Of a stretch of 64,000 bases of DNA, positions 8,110 to 16,190 are shown piece by piece. This DNA is from Bin22 sp034428635. GTDB taxonomy: Bacteria; Chloroflexota; Dehalococcoidia; Lucifugimonadales; UBA3495. Every line of letters begins with the position of its first letter. Positions within the stretch are counted from its first letter, which is position 1. The DNA is taken from contig DAOUHR010000085.1 of NCBI GenBank assembly GCA_034428635.1, positions 1-64,000 of the forward strand, in the 5' to 3' direction. A program made the position numbers and the translations under genes. The notes beneath the pieces are model-generated. The model was not told where the DNA came from. It did not search any database and worked only from the letters and a program-made list of their open reading frames with translations.

Positions 8110-8844
8110 ATGCCCGACTACTACCCCGTATTCCTGAACCTGGCGGGAAAGCGCTGCGTCATCATCGGCGGCGGAACCATTGCCCAGGGCAAAATCGGTG
8201 GCCTGCTGCAGGCCGGCTGCCAGATCACCGTTATCAGCCCCGACGCCACGCCGGGCATCCGGCAGGCTGCCCAGCGGGGCGACATTACCTGGCTGGAGCG
8301 CACCTACCAGCCGGGCGACATGGAAGGCGCCTTCATCGGCGTGGCGGCTACCAATGTGTGGCACGTCAATCGGGAAATCTACGAGGAAGCGGAGCGCCTG
8401 GGCGTCCTGCTCAACGTGGTGGACGACCCCGACCTGTGCAGCTTTATCGCGCCTTCCGTGGTCAAGCGGGAACCGGTGACCCTGGCCATCTCCACCGGCG
8501 GCGCAAGCCCGGCCCTGGCCCGCAAGCTGCGGGAAACCCTGGCCCGCGCCGAAGCCCTGGAATGGGCCGACCTGGCCGACGTGTTGGCCCAGGCCCGCCG
8601 CATTATCAAGGAGCAGCGCGTGGTCGTCGATCCGGAACGCTGGCAGTGCTGCATCACCCGCAACCTGCTCGACATGGTGCGGGATGGACGAGGCCAGGAA
8701 GCCCTGGATTTGTTGCTGTCCCAACTGTTGAATCCGGAAACGGCCGGCATGTGCGACAATCTGGCCAAGTGCCAGACCCGGAGCTGTCAGGTACGACAGT
8801 CTGCCCGGGAAGAAGACGCCAGTCAGCGGGAGGCCGTGCGGTGA
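8110..8844 (+). CDS. Precorrin-2 dehydrogenase / sirohydrochlorin ferrochelatase (Met8/CysG-N type)
   Basis: The 244-residue enzyme oxidises precorrin-2 to sirohydrochlorin with NAD and may also insert iron to give siroheme. The N-terminal Rossmann motif is CVIIGGGTIAQGKIGGLL, followed by LNVVDDPDLCSFIAPSVV, which includes the Asp used by Met8-type enzymes, and by ISTGGASPALARKLRE. AGAGGAGA lies just before the ATG at 8110. The C-terminal 30 residues, with CDNLAKCQTRSC, are an extra tail of unknown role. Its stop overlaps the GTG start of hemA by four bases, so the two are translationally coupled. Confidence 0.9.
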   Translation: MPDYYPVFLNLAGKRCVIIGGGTIAQGKIGGLLQAGCQITVISPDATPGIRQAAQRGDITWLERTYQPGDMEGAFIGVAATNVWHVNREIYEEAERLGVLLNVVDDPDLCSFIAPSVVKREPVTLAISTGGASPALARKLRETLARAEALEWADLADVLAQARRIIKEQRVVVDPERWQCCITRNLLDMVRDGRGQEALDLLLSQLLNPETAGMCDNLAKCQTRSCQVRQSAREEDASQREAVR

Positions 8845-10184
8845 GCCTCCTCGTTCTTGGGGTGAACCACCGGACCGCTCCCGTCGAAGTTCGGGAGAGG
8901 TTGACTATTGACGAGGTGAACCTTCAACCGGCTTTAGATTCCCTGGCGAGGCAGGTAGCCCCGGGCGTAATCCTCTCCACCTGCAACCGCCTCGAAATCT
9001 ACACGCTGACCAATGAGGACGCGGACAACCCTGAACCAGTAGCCTGGTTAAAACGGTTCCTGTCCAGCTACTCCGGTCTGCCCGAAGCCGACCTGGCGCC
9101 TTTTCTCTACCAGCGCCAGGAGGGCGATTGTGTCAGGCACCTCTTCCGGGTTGCCAGCGGCCTGGACTCCATGGTGGTGGGCGAGTGGGAAATCCTTGGC
9201 CAGATAAGGGCAGCCTTCAGCGGCGCCAGCAACCCCAAGTCGGGCCCCAGTTATGTCAAGGGGCCCCTGTCCCGCCTTTTTCACCAGGCCTTGCGGGTGG
9301 GCCGGCGGGTGCACCACGATTCCAACCTGGGCTCCAACCTGGGTGACTATCGCCGCCGTTCCGTCAGCCACGTGGGCGTCCGTCTCATCCACCGGCTGCT
9401 GGGCGACCTGTCGCAAAAGCGGGTGCTGCTTGTTGGCGCCGGTGAAGCGGGAAAACTGGCCGGCCGGGCCCTGGCCACCGCCGGGGTTGCCAACCTGATA
9501 GTTACTAACCGTACCTACGAACGCGCCCAGGCGCTGTCCGAGGAACTGGGTGGGCAGGCCGCCCCCCTGGAGCGTCTCCACCAGGCAGTGGGCGATGCGG
9601 ATGTGGTTATCAGCACCACTTCTTCGCCGGATTATCTGCTGCATCGCGCCGGGCTGCAGGAAATAATGGCGCTGAGGACCAGCCGCCCCCTGCTCATAGT
9701 GGACATTGCCGTGCCTCGGGACATAGACCCGGAGGCAGGGGATCTGGATGGAGTAAGCCTGTATGACATTGACGGCCTGAGTCGAACATCCGACGCTGCC
9801 AGCGTGGGAATGGAACCGGAAATCGCCCACGCTGAAGACCTGGCGGCGCAGGAAGCGTCCAGATTCATGGACTGGTGGCAGTCCCTCGACGCAATATCCG
9901 CCGTCGCCACCATTCGGGAGTATGCCGAGGAAGTCCGCCGGGCCGAAGTCGATAAAACCCTCTCCCGTCTGCGCCACCGGCAGGCCACCAGCGGGGATTC
10001 CAGCGAAGAAACGGAACTGGACGATCTGGCCGCCCACCTGGATGCCCTGACCACGGCCCTGGTGAAGAAACTCATGCACCACCCCACCATGTACCTCAAG
10101 GAAGGCAACGATCCCGCCCGCCAGGAAATAATTCGGGAGATGTTCAAGATGGACGGGACTGGTGGACGCCATGGCCGCCGCTAA
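8841..10184 (+). CDS. hemA: Glutamyl-tRNA reductase
   Basis: HemA reduces glutamyl-tRNA to glutamate-1-semialdehyde, the committed step of C5-pathway tetrapyrrole synthesis. The start is the GTG at 8841 inside the upstream stop (GTGA), giving 447 residues beginning VSLLVLGVNHRTAPVEVRER. The catalytic Cys48 lies in STCNRLEIY, the HLFRVASGLDSMVVGE block follows, and the NADPH site is VLLVGAGEAGKLAGRAL. The frame is open well upstream, but that part is an out-of-frame shadow of the preceding gene. It overlaps hemC by 14 bp. Confidence 0.95.
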   Translation: MSLLVLGVNHRTAPVEVRERLTIDEVNLQPALDSLARQVAPGVILSTCNRLEIYTLTNEDADNPEPVAWLKRFLSSYSGLPEADLAPFLYQRQEGDCVRHLFRVASGLDSMVVGEWEILGQIRAAFSGASNPKSGPSYVKGPLSRLFHQALRVGRRVHHDSNLGSNLGDYRRRSVSHVGVRLIHRLLGDLSQKRVLLVGAGEAGKLAGRALATAGVANLIVTNRTYERAQALSEELGGQAAPLERLHQAVGDADVVISTTSSPDYLLHRAGLQEIMALRTSRPLLIVDIAVPRDIDPEAGDLDGVSLYDIDGLSRTSDAASVGMEPEIAHAEDLAAQEASRFMDWWQSLDAISAVATIREYAEEVRRAEVDKTLSRLRHRQATSGDSSEETELDDLAAHLDALTTALVKKLMHHPTMYLKEGNDPARQEIIREMFKMDGTGGRHGRR

Positions 10185-11172
10185 CGAAGAAGGCATCGAA
10201 TCTTCACCCTCTCGCCACGAACTTTCCGGGACTGCCCCGGCTGAACGGGGACACGGAGAGGTACGGGTGGGAACCCGGGCCAGCGCCCTCGCCCGCTTGC
10301 AGACCGATCTGGTCCTGGAACGCCTCCGCCCCATATACCCCGACCTGGAGTTCCAGGTGGTCACCGTCACCACCCACGGCGATGCCAACCAGGCCGCCCC
10401 CCTGGCCGGAATGGGCCTGGGGGTATTCGTCAAGGAAATAGAACAGCAGCTAATTGACGGCCGCCTGGATATGGCGGTCCACAGCCTCAAGGACATGCCT
10501 ACCCTCCTGCCCGAAGGCCTGGCGCTGGCGGCGCTGCTGTCCCGAGAAGACCCGCGGGACGTTCTGGTCAACCGATTTGGTAGCAACCTGGACCAGTTGC
10601 CGCAGGGGGCGCTGATTGGCACCAGCAGTCCCCGCCGCTGCTCCCAGTTGCTAAGTCTGCGCCCTGACCTGGCCGTTATCCCCATTCGCGGTAACGTGGA
10701 GACCCGACTGCGCAAGTCGAAAGGTGAAGAGTGCGATGGCGCTATACTGGCCGCCGCCGGCCTGCTGCGGCTGGGCCTGGGTGACCGAGTCACCGAGTAT
10801 CTGTCTCCCCAGCAATTTGTGCCTCCTCCCGGGCAGGGCGTCCTGGCAGTGGAAACCCGGGCCGACGACGATCGCATGGCCGGCATCCTGCGGGCCATTG
10901 ACCACGCCGCCACCCGCTACGCCGCCACCGCCGAGCGCGCCTTCCTGGAGCGCCTGGGCGGCGGCTGCCAGGTGCCCGTGGGCGCCTACGCCCAGTCCGA
11001 GGGCGACCTGATGAACCTGACCGTATTCCTGGGTTCTCCCGACGGACAGCAGACCTTTCAGTCCAAAGTCCGTGGCCTCACCCGCTCGCCCCACGAGCTT
11101 GCCGCCGATGCCCACATGGCAATAGTGGAACGAGGAGGAGGCAGCTTGCTGGACAATGCGGCAAACCCATAG
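10171..11172 (+). CDS. hemC: Porphobilinogen deaminase (hydroxymethylbilane synthase)
   Basis: HemC polymerises four porphobilinogens into hydroxymethylbilane. Conserved motifs are VRVGTRASALARLQT, AVHSLKDMPT, GTSSPRR and GNVETRLRK. The dipyrromethane cofactor is attached to Cys266 in GGGCQVPVG. I use the ATG at 10171; a GTG at 10162 is also possible. Either gives an N-terminal extension of about 30 residues before the first beta strand, longer than usual. It overlaps hemA by 14 bp. Confidence 0.95.
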   Translation: MAAANEEGIESSPSRHELSGTAPAERGHGEVRVGTRASALARLQTDLVLERLRPIYPDLEFQVVTVTTHGDANQAAPLAGMGLGVFVKEIEQQLIDGRLDMAVHSLKDMPTLLPEGLALAALLSREDPRDVLVNRFGSNLDQLPQGALIGTSSPRRCSQLLSLRPDLAVIPIRGNVETRLRKSKGEECDGAILAAAGLLRLGLGDRVTEYLSPQQFVPPPGQGVLAVETRADDDRMAGILRAIDHAATRYAATAERAFLERLGGGCQVPVGAYAQSEGDLMNLTVFLGSPDGQQTFQSKVRGLTRSPHELAADAHMAIVERGGGSLLDNAANP

Positions 11173-11257
11173 CCCCACCAGGCTTGAATGGTAGAATCCG
11201 AAAAGAGGATAGCCCTAGTGGTTCAACAGCATTGTAATGATGGGTTGGGGTTTAACC

Positions 11258-11353
11258 GTCATTCCGGCGAAAGCCGGAATCCAGGGCCATTCTTGTACTT
11301 TGCAGATGCCAATTTTGCAACCATTCTGGATTCCGGCTCAAGGCCGGAATGAC
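11258..11353. repeat. ATTCCGGC palindromic repeat element
   Basis: GTCATTCCGGCGAAAGCCGG at the left is mirrored by GGCTCAAGGCCGGAATGAC at the right, enclosing about 40 bp. Each end is itself a small hairpin. It resembles the REP-like palindromes common in bacterial intergenic DNA. It splits the operon between hemC and the next small ORF. Confidence 0.6.
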
Positions 11354-11432
11354 GAAAACGGTTTACCAGTCATCATGTCAAATCAGTCGTAACACTAGCC
11401 ACACCCGTTTCGTTCTAGACGGGGGTAAGTCC

Positions 11433-11732
11433 ATGACCAGTCAAAGTACGCAGGAAGTCGAAGACCATGCATACTCTGGAATAGACGTTGAACGGGCATC
11501 CGCTGCCTTGCGCCGCGCTTCCATCGTAGCCCGCCGTCGCGCCCTGGAGAACCGTGGAGGGGTTTATATTTGGCGCGACGGTGAAATGGTCTGGGAAACA
11601 GACCCCTAGCGAATATTCCCCGAGGGAGTCGAAGCCAAAATATGCGAATGTGGCAGGGTCCTGGTGAAGGACTCGTTGGACCCTCTTACGGAAGAGTTCC
11701 TCAACAACCCCAAGCTCGAAAAGTATAAGTAG
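11433..11732 (+). pseudogene. Small CxC protein gene interrupted by an in-frame TAG
   Basis: From the ATG at 11433 (GGGGG a few bases upstream) the frame encodes 58 residues ending RDGEMVWETDP, then a TAG at 11607-11609. The same frame continues for 40 more codons with protein-like content (FPEGVEAKICECGRVLVKD, then DPLTEEFLNNPKLEKYK) and ends with a TAG at 11730-11732. The downstream part has no start codon of its own. The final stop touches the GTG start of cobA-hemD, as expected for a translated operon member. I do not recognise the family. The CEC pair could bind metal. Alternatives are a truncated 58-residue gene, readthrough, or an assembly error. Confidence 0.5.
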
Positions 11733-13286
11733 GTGAACGAATTGCCCGGCAAAGTTTTCCTGGTAGGCGCTGGCCCTGGCGACCCCGGCCTCATTACCGT
11801 CAAGGGACTGCGCTGTTTGCAGCGGGCCGACGTGGTGGTGTACGACCGCCTTATGGACCCGGCGCTGCTGCAATCCGCCTCACCCGCAGCCGAACTGGTA
11901 TTCGTGGGCAAGGAGCGGGGGCGCCAGGCCCTTACCCAGGACGAAATTAACGCCCTCCTGGTGGAAGAAGCTGGACATGGCAAGTCGGTGGTCCGCCTCA
12001 AGGGGGGCGACCCCTTCGTCTTCGGCCGGGGCGGCGAGGAGGCCCAGGTACTGGCCCGCAATTCCATTCCCTTCGAAGTCGTGCCGGGCATCACCTCCGC
12101 CATTGCCGCCGCCGCCTATGCCGGTATTCCCGTCACCCAGCGCCGAGTCGCCACCTGCTTTACCGTGGTCAGCGGCAGCGAAGACCCATCCAAGCCCGAG
12201 TCTTCCATCCCTTGGGATGTGCTGGCCCGCACCGGCGGCACCCTGGTGGTGCTGATGGGCTGGGCCGCCCTGCAGTCCATCCTGGAAACCCTGCAGCGAG
12301 AGGGCCTGGACCCCAATACCCCGGTAGCCCTGGTCCAGTGGGGCACCTGGAAGAAGCAGCAAACGGTGGACGGTAGCCTGTCAAACGTGGTCGACCGGGC
12401 GAAAGAGGCTGGGTTAACGCCTCCGGTGGTCGCCGTAATCGGTCCGGTGGCAGGGCTGAGAAATGAACTGCGCTGGTTCGACCGTCAGCCCCTCTTCGGC
12501 AAGAGAGTCCTGGTTACCCGTTCCCGCACCCAGGCATCCCGCCTGCGGGAATTGCTGGAGGAACAGGGAGCGGAACCGCTGGAACTGCCCTCCATAGAGA
12601 TCGCTCCGCTGGAAGACTGTTCTGAACTGGACACGACTCTCGCCCAGTACGGCCTTTTGCCCCTGGAAACACGCTTCGGCGCCATCAGCAAGTTTTGGGC
12701 CATTTTCGCCAGTACCAACGCCGTTGATGCCGTCTTCGGTCGCATAGACCAATACGGCAAGGACGCCAGGGTATTCGCCGACTCCACCGTCGGCGCCATA
12801 GGCCCAGCCACCGCGGCGGCTCTTACGCAACGGGGCATTCGTCCCGACTTTGTTCCGACCTCCTCCGTTTCCGAAGCGGTGGTGAAGGAACTGTCCGACC
12901 GGGAATGGTCCGGCGTTCCCGTGCTGCTGCCAGGGGCCGATATAGGGCGCGACGTACTGGCCAATGGCCTTGTAGAACTGGGCGCCAAGGTTGAGTGGGT
13001 AACGGCCTATCGCACCATCACCCCTGTGGGTGCCGCCAGTAATGCCCGTAAGCTGTTGTCCCAGGGCGTGGACGTCATAACTTTCACCAGTTCCTCCACC
13101 GTCCGCAACCTGGTAGATATACTCGAGGGGGACAAATCAGCCCTGGAATCTGCCCTGATTGTGTGCATCGGCCCGGTCACCGCCGGCACCGCCAGCGAGT
13201 TGGGCCTGCGGGTAGACCTGGTGGCCAGTGAGCACACGGTGGAAGGGTTGGTGGACTCCCTGGTAACCCACTACAATGCTCAGTAA
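11733..13286 (+). CDS. cobA-hemD: Fused uroporphyrinogen-III C-methyltransferase / uroporphyrinogen-III synthase
   Basis: The 517-residue protein joins two consecutive enzymes. Residues 1 to about 245 are the SAM-dependent methyltransferase (SUMT) that makes precorrin-2, with VFLVGAGPGDPGLITVKG, YDRLMDPALL and VRLKGGDPFVFGRGGEE. Residues from about 255 to the end are HemD, which cyclises hydroxymethylbilane with D-ring inversion, starting KRVLVTRSRTQASRLRELL. The fusion order is known from several bacterial groups. The GTG start at 11733 directly follows the preceding stop. A second stand-alone HemD-like gene is at 35225-36067. Confidence 0.93.
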   Translation: MNELPGKVFLVGAGPGDPGLITVKGLRCLQRADVVVYDRLMDPALLQSASPAAELVFVGKERGRQALTQDEINALLVEEAGHGKSVVRLKGGDPFVFGRGGEEAQVLARNSIPFEVVPGITSAIAAAAYAGIPVTQRRVATCFTVVSGSEDPSKPESSIPWDVLARTGGTLVVLMGWAALQSILETLQREGLDPNTPVALVQWGTWKKQQTVDGSLSNVVDRAKEAGLTPPVVAVIGPVAGLRNELRWFDRQPLFGKRVLVTRSRTQASRLRELLEEQGAEPLELPSIEIAPLEDCSELDTTLAQYGLLPLETRFGAISKFWAIFASTNAVDAVFGRIDQYGKDARVFADSTVGAIGPATAAALTQRGIRPDFVPTSSVSEAVVKELSDREWSGVPVLLPGADIGRDVLANGLVELGAKVEWVTAYRTITPVGAASNARKLLSQGVDVITFTSSSTVRNLVDILEGDKSALESALIVCIGPVTAGTASELGLRVDLVASEHTVEGLVDSLVTHYNAQ

Positions 13287-13367
13287 CCTTGGGCGCCAGC
13301 CATCGTTTGTTTAGATTCCCTGCACTGGGCGCCATTTGTGCCGAATAGTGGATAAAGGAGCCAAGTC

Positions 13368-14351
13368 ATGACCAGTTTCCCTGATATGCGGCTGCGGCGG
13401 GTGCGAGAGTTGGAACCGGTGCGCAACTTGATAAGGGAAACCCACCTAAGCGCCTCCAACTTTGTGTATCCTCTCTTTGTCACCCACGGCCAGGGTGTAA
13501 AGCAACCCATCGAACCCATGCCCGGCAACTTCCAGCTTTCGCTGGACATGCTGGAGGAAGAAATCAATGAAGTAGTGAACCTGGGTATACCCGCGGTGCT
13601 CCTCTTTGGCCTGCCCGAAGAGAAGGACCCGGTGGGTAGCGGCGCCTACGATCCCGAGGGCATCATCCAGGAGGCCATACGGGTCATCAAGCAGACCGCG
13701 CCCAATTTGATGGTGGTCGGCGACGTCTGCCTGTGCGAATACACCGATCACGGCCACTGCGGCATAATCGACGGCCACCGCATTGACAACGACCAGACCC
13801 TGGAACTGCTGGCCCGAACCGCCCTGGCCCAGGTCCAGGCCGGCGCCGACATGGTCGCGCCCTCGGCCATGATGGACGGCCAGGTGCGCGCCATCCGCGA
13901 AGCCCTGGATGCCAACGGCGAGGAGACGGTGCCGGTGATGGGCTACGCCGCAAAGTATGCTTCCGCCTTTTATGGTCCCTTCCGCGTTGCCGCCGACTCA
14001 ACTCCCCAGTTCGGCGACCGCCGCAGCTACCAGATGGACCCGGCAAACCGCCGCATGGCCATGCGCGAAATAGAAAGCGATATTGCCGAAGGCGCGGACA
14101 TCGTAATGGTAAAGCCGGCCCTGGCCTACCTCGACGTAATCAAGTCCGCCCGCGACCGGTTCGACCACCCCATGGCCGCCTACAACGTCAGCGGCGAGTT
14201 TTCCATGGTCAAGGGCGCGGCCAAACAGGGCTGGATCGACGAGAAGGCGGTAACCCTGGAATTGCTGACCGCCATCCGCCGCGCCGGCGCTGACATAATC
14301 ATCAGCTACCACGCGAAGGAGGTAGCCCGCTGGCTGCGGGGAGAGGAGTAG
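13368..14351 (+). CDS. hemB: Delta-aminolevulinic acid dehydratase (porphobilinogen synthase)
   Basis: HemB condenses two 5-aminolevulinate molecules to porphobilinogen. The 327-residue sequence has the zinc-site cysteines in DVCLCEYTDHGHCG, the YAAKYASAFYGPFR block and the active-site lysine region ADIVMVKPAL. AAAGGAG precedes the ATG. The last codons, VARWLRGEE, are encoded by a sequence that is partly duplicated about 930 bp downstream, behind an inserted two-gene cassette. Confidence 0.95.
   Translation: MTSFPDMRLRRVRELEPVRNLIRETHLSASNFVYPLFVTHGQGVKQPIEPMPGNFQLSLDMLEEEINEVVNLGIPAVLLFGLPEEKDPVGSGAYDPEGIIQEAIRVIKQTAPNLMVVGDVCLCEYTDHGHCGIIDGHRIDNDQTLELLARTALAQVQAGADMVAPSAMMDGQVRAIREALDANGEETVPVMGYAAKYASAFYGPFRVAADSTPQFGDRRSYQMDPANRRMAMREIESDIAEGADIVMVKPALAYLDVIKSARDRFDHPMAAYNVSGEFSMVKGAAKQGWIDEKAVTLELLTAIRRAGADIIISYHAKEVARWLRGEE
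14305..14351. repeat. hemB-tail repeat, copy 1 (inside hemB)
   Basis: Positions 14322-14351, the hemB 3' end including its TAG, match 15253-15282 as a direct repeat at 26 of 30 bases. Positions 14305-14326 (GCTAC, a 12-bp core, GTAGC) are present as an exact 22-bp inverted copy at 15236-15257. Confidence 0.8.
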
Positions 14352-14355
14352 TCCT

Positions 14356-14946
14356 ATGGCACTGCTGACGGAACGTGTTGCCCAGGAACTTGCGGAAATG
14401 CACGTCTTCAGCGAACTGCTGAAGCGGGGCGTAACCGTTTACCGCTCCGTTGGGGGTAATGACGCAACCGCCTTGGTCCGCCACCCCGACGGAGAGGTGT
14501 TGGAACTCAAAATCAGGACCAATTGCATTGGCGAGGACGGCGAATCATCTGTGTTCAAGACAGTCGAGTACAAGCCGGATCGCACCTCCTTCATGCTTTG
14601 CGTAGTCCTGGAGGACCAGCAAAGCGAAGAAGTCTGGGTTTTTCCTTCCATGGTTTTCTATGCCTACTCAAGCAGTTCGCGAGGCAAAGTTAAGAATCGT
14701 CTCCTGGACCTGGAATCCGGAGAGAAGAAGTACGATGCGCCGTTAAGGGAATACCTGCGAGGCTTTCGCAACCGTTGGAGACTCATTACCGAATACCCTG
14801 ACTTCCGGGAGATGCTGACTTCTCCAGAAGGATTTATGGACCTCGAGGACTTGGTGTCCGCGCAAGCAGCCTTTGAAGAACCGGAGGAAGATAAGGTACC
14901 TTGGGAGGAGTACGTACGTAGTGTCTCCGAACAGGTATCGGATTAA
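14356..14946 (+). CDS. Uncharacterised protein, possibly nuclease-like, in the post-hemB cassette
   Basis: I do not recognise the family with confidence. The 196-residue protein has an alpha-beta opening (VAQELAEMHVFSELLKRGV) followed by ATALVRHPDGEVLELKIRTN. This looks like the core of a PD-(D/E)xK nuclease-like fold, with E-L-K as the third motif, but that is inference from pattern only. The C-terminus is acidic. It starts 4 bp after the hemB stop and its end overlaps a RelE-like toxin gene. Context suggests an accessory or addiction-type unit inserted in the heme operon. Confidence 0.6.
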   Translation: MALLTERVAQELAEMHVFSELLKRGVTVYRSVGGNDATALVRHPDGEVLELKIRTNCIGEDGESSVFKTVEYKPDRTSFMLCVVLEDQQSEEVWVFPSMVFYAYSSSSRGKVKNRLLDLESGEKKYDAPLREYLRGFRNRWRLITEYPDFREMLTSPEGFMDLEDLVSAQAAFEEPEEDKVPWEEYVRSVSEQVSD

Positions 14947-15205
14947 CCCCCCTAGCAACACTGTCATACGAGCCTTGCGCAGGATACACCCCGTCGAAGA
15001 AAGGAGAATCCGCGACAGAATTGAAGCGCTGAGTGAAAATCCCAGGCCAGCAGGATGCCTCCAGTTGTACGAGAACGTCTATAGGATTCGAGTAGGCGCC
15101 TACCGGATTATTTACCAAGTGGACGACAATCAATAATTGATTGAGATTGGCCGGATTGAACACCGCGGCGAGACCACTTACCGAGACATACGCCGGTTAT
15201 TCTGA
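14921..15205 (+). pseudogene. RelE/ParE-family toxin gene with an in-frame stop
   Basis: From a GTG at 14921 (GGAGGAG about 10 nt upstream) the frame gives YRINPPSNTVIRALRRI, RIEALSENPRPAGCLQL and YRIRVGAYRIIYQVDDNQ, the classic core of RelE/ParE-type toxins. A TAA at 15134-15136 then stops it. Immediately after, the same frame continues LIEIGRIEHRGETTYRDIRRLF to a TGA at 15203-15205, which is the expected C-terminal strand and tail of the family. A single C-to-T change (CAA to TAA) would explain the break. The truncated toxin lacks its last beta strand and is probably inactive. No classical antitoxin is adjacent. Confidence 0.75.
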
Positions 15206-15235
15206 ACCGCGTTTCGCGCGGGCGTTGGTAAGTTA

Positions 15236-15282
15236 GCTACCTCCTTCGCGTGGTAGCCCGCTGGCTCCAAGGAAAGGAGTAG
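15236..15282. repeat. hemB-tail repeat, copy 2 (downstream of the cassette)
   Basis: This is the second copy of the hemB 3' end. 15253-15282 repeats 14322-14351 directly, including the TAG. The 22-bp core at 15236-15257 is in inverted orientation relative to 14305-14326. The copy is not part of an open hemB frame. Its GGAAAGGAG serves as the ribosome site of the next gene. Confidence 0.8.
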
Positions 15283-15285
15283 CCC

Positions 15286-16155
15286 TTGCTCCAATTTGGC
15301 TTCGACGCCTCAATATTCCGTCGTCAAAGGGGCTTCCGCCTGCCGGAAGGCATTGTCCCGGCACAGGACCATACCGCCGGTCAATGGATCGAGAGCCGGT
15401 TGCAGCCCTGGGGCCTGGAAGGGGTACCCCTCCGATCGTTGCTTCCCGATACCTTCCCCGCCTATGCCCGAATTTTCCACCCCTTCTATTCGGGCGACGA
15501 TGAAACCCTGGCCAAGGGTGAAGAGCAACCCGTCCACTGGTCAACAGTTGCTGAGTGGACGGGGGCCACAATTCATCCCCTTATGCAATTAGAAGGCATC
15601 GCCAGAGTCCCTTTTCCCTACCATGTTGAATGGGGCAGGTGTCCGGAAATGGGCAGTATCCCCGTACCGGAAAGTACCGCGCTGACCGGTTTGCTGCGTG
15701 ACTTCACCACGACGCCCGACGACTGCTACCTGGGCTACTGGGAAGGTAACGGCTTCTTCCACGGGGGGAGAATCTATTACTACGGCGGTGGTCCGGGCTT
15801 GATGACGAGTATCGAAGACCTGGTGCGTAACCTGTGGAAGAAGCTTCGACCCGTCCCCAACCCCCTCGCCAACATACCTAAATTGGTGGCCTGCCACCGG
15901 GAGTACCTGCTGTTTTACGGCTCCCTGGAAACCGTGCCCTCGCTAAGCCGGTACCCACCGTGGGGCCAGTCCCCGAACCTCTGGTGGCCCGAAGACCGGG
16001 CCTGGTGCGTCGCCACCGATATCGACTCGTACGATACCTATGTAGGTGGCAGTGATGCCTGCATCGAACAAATCCTGAAATGCCCGGACCTGGAAGCCCT
16101 GCCGGTGTCCATTGATTCCCGTATTGACGGGGACGCAGATATGGTTAACACTTAG
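15286..16155 (+). CDS. Conserved hypothetical protein
   Basis: No function is recognised for this 289-residue protein. It starts at a TTG (15286) about 6 nt after AAAGGAG. It is rich in aromatic residues, with blocks such as GYWEGNGFFHGG, YPPWGQSPNLWWPEDRAWC and TDIDSYDTYVGGSDACIEQIL. Short proteins with this NLWWPEDRAWCVATDID-like block occur as uncharacterised genes in Actinobacteria and related phyla, as far as I recall. No signal peptide or membrane segment is seen. It lies inside the tetrapyrrole operon between hemB and hemL but has no evident link to it. Confidence 0.7.
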   Translation: MLQFGFDASIFRRQRGFRLPEGIVPAQDHTAGQWIESRLQPWGLEGVPLRSLLPDTFPAYARIFHPFYSGDDETLAKGEEQPVHWSTVAEWTGATIHPLMQLEGIARVPFPYHVEWGRCPEMGSIPVPESTALTGLLRDFTTTPDDCYLGYWEGNGFFHGGRIYYYGGGPGLMTSIEDLVRNLWKKLRPVPNPLANIPKLVACHREYLLFYGSLETVPSLSRYPPWGQSPNLWWPEDRAWCVATDIDSYDTYVGGSDACIEQILKCPDLEALPVSIDSRIDGDADMVNT

Positions 16156-16190
16156 CCACCTACCAAAACTCTTCCACCAACGAGGCCCAA

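Noticed and set aside
8358..8840. N-terminal 161-codon extension of the hemA frame
   Set aside because: It is the out-of-frame shadow of the precorrin-2 dehydrogenase gene. HemA similarity starts exactly at the GTG at 8841.
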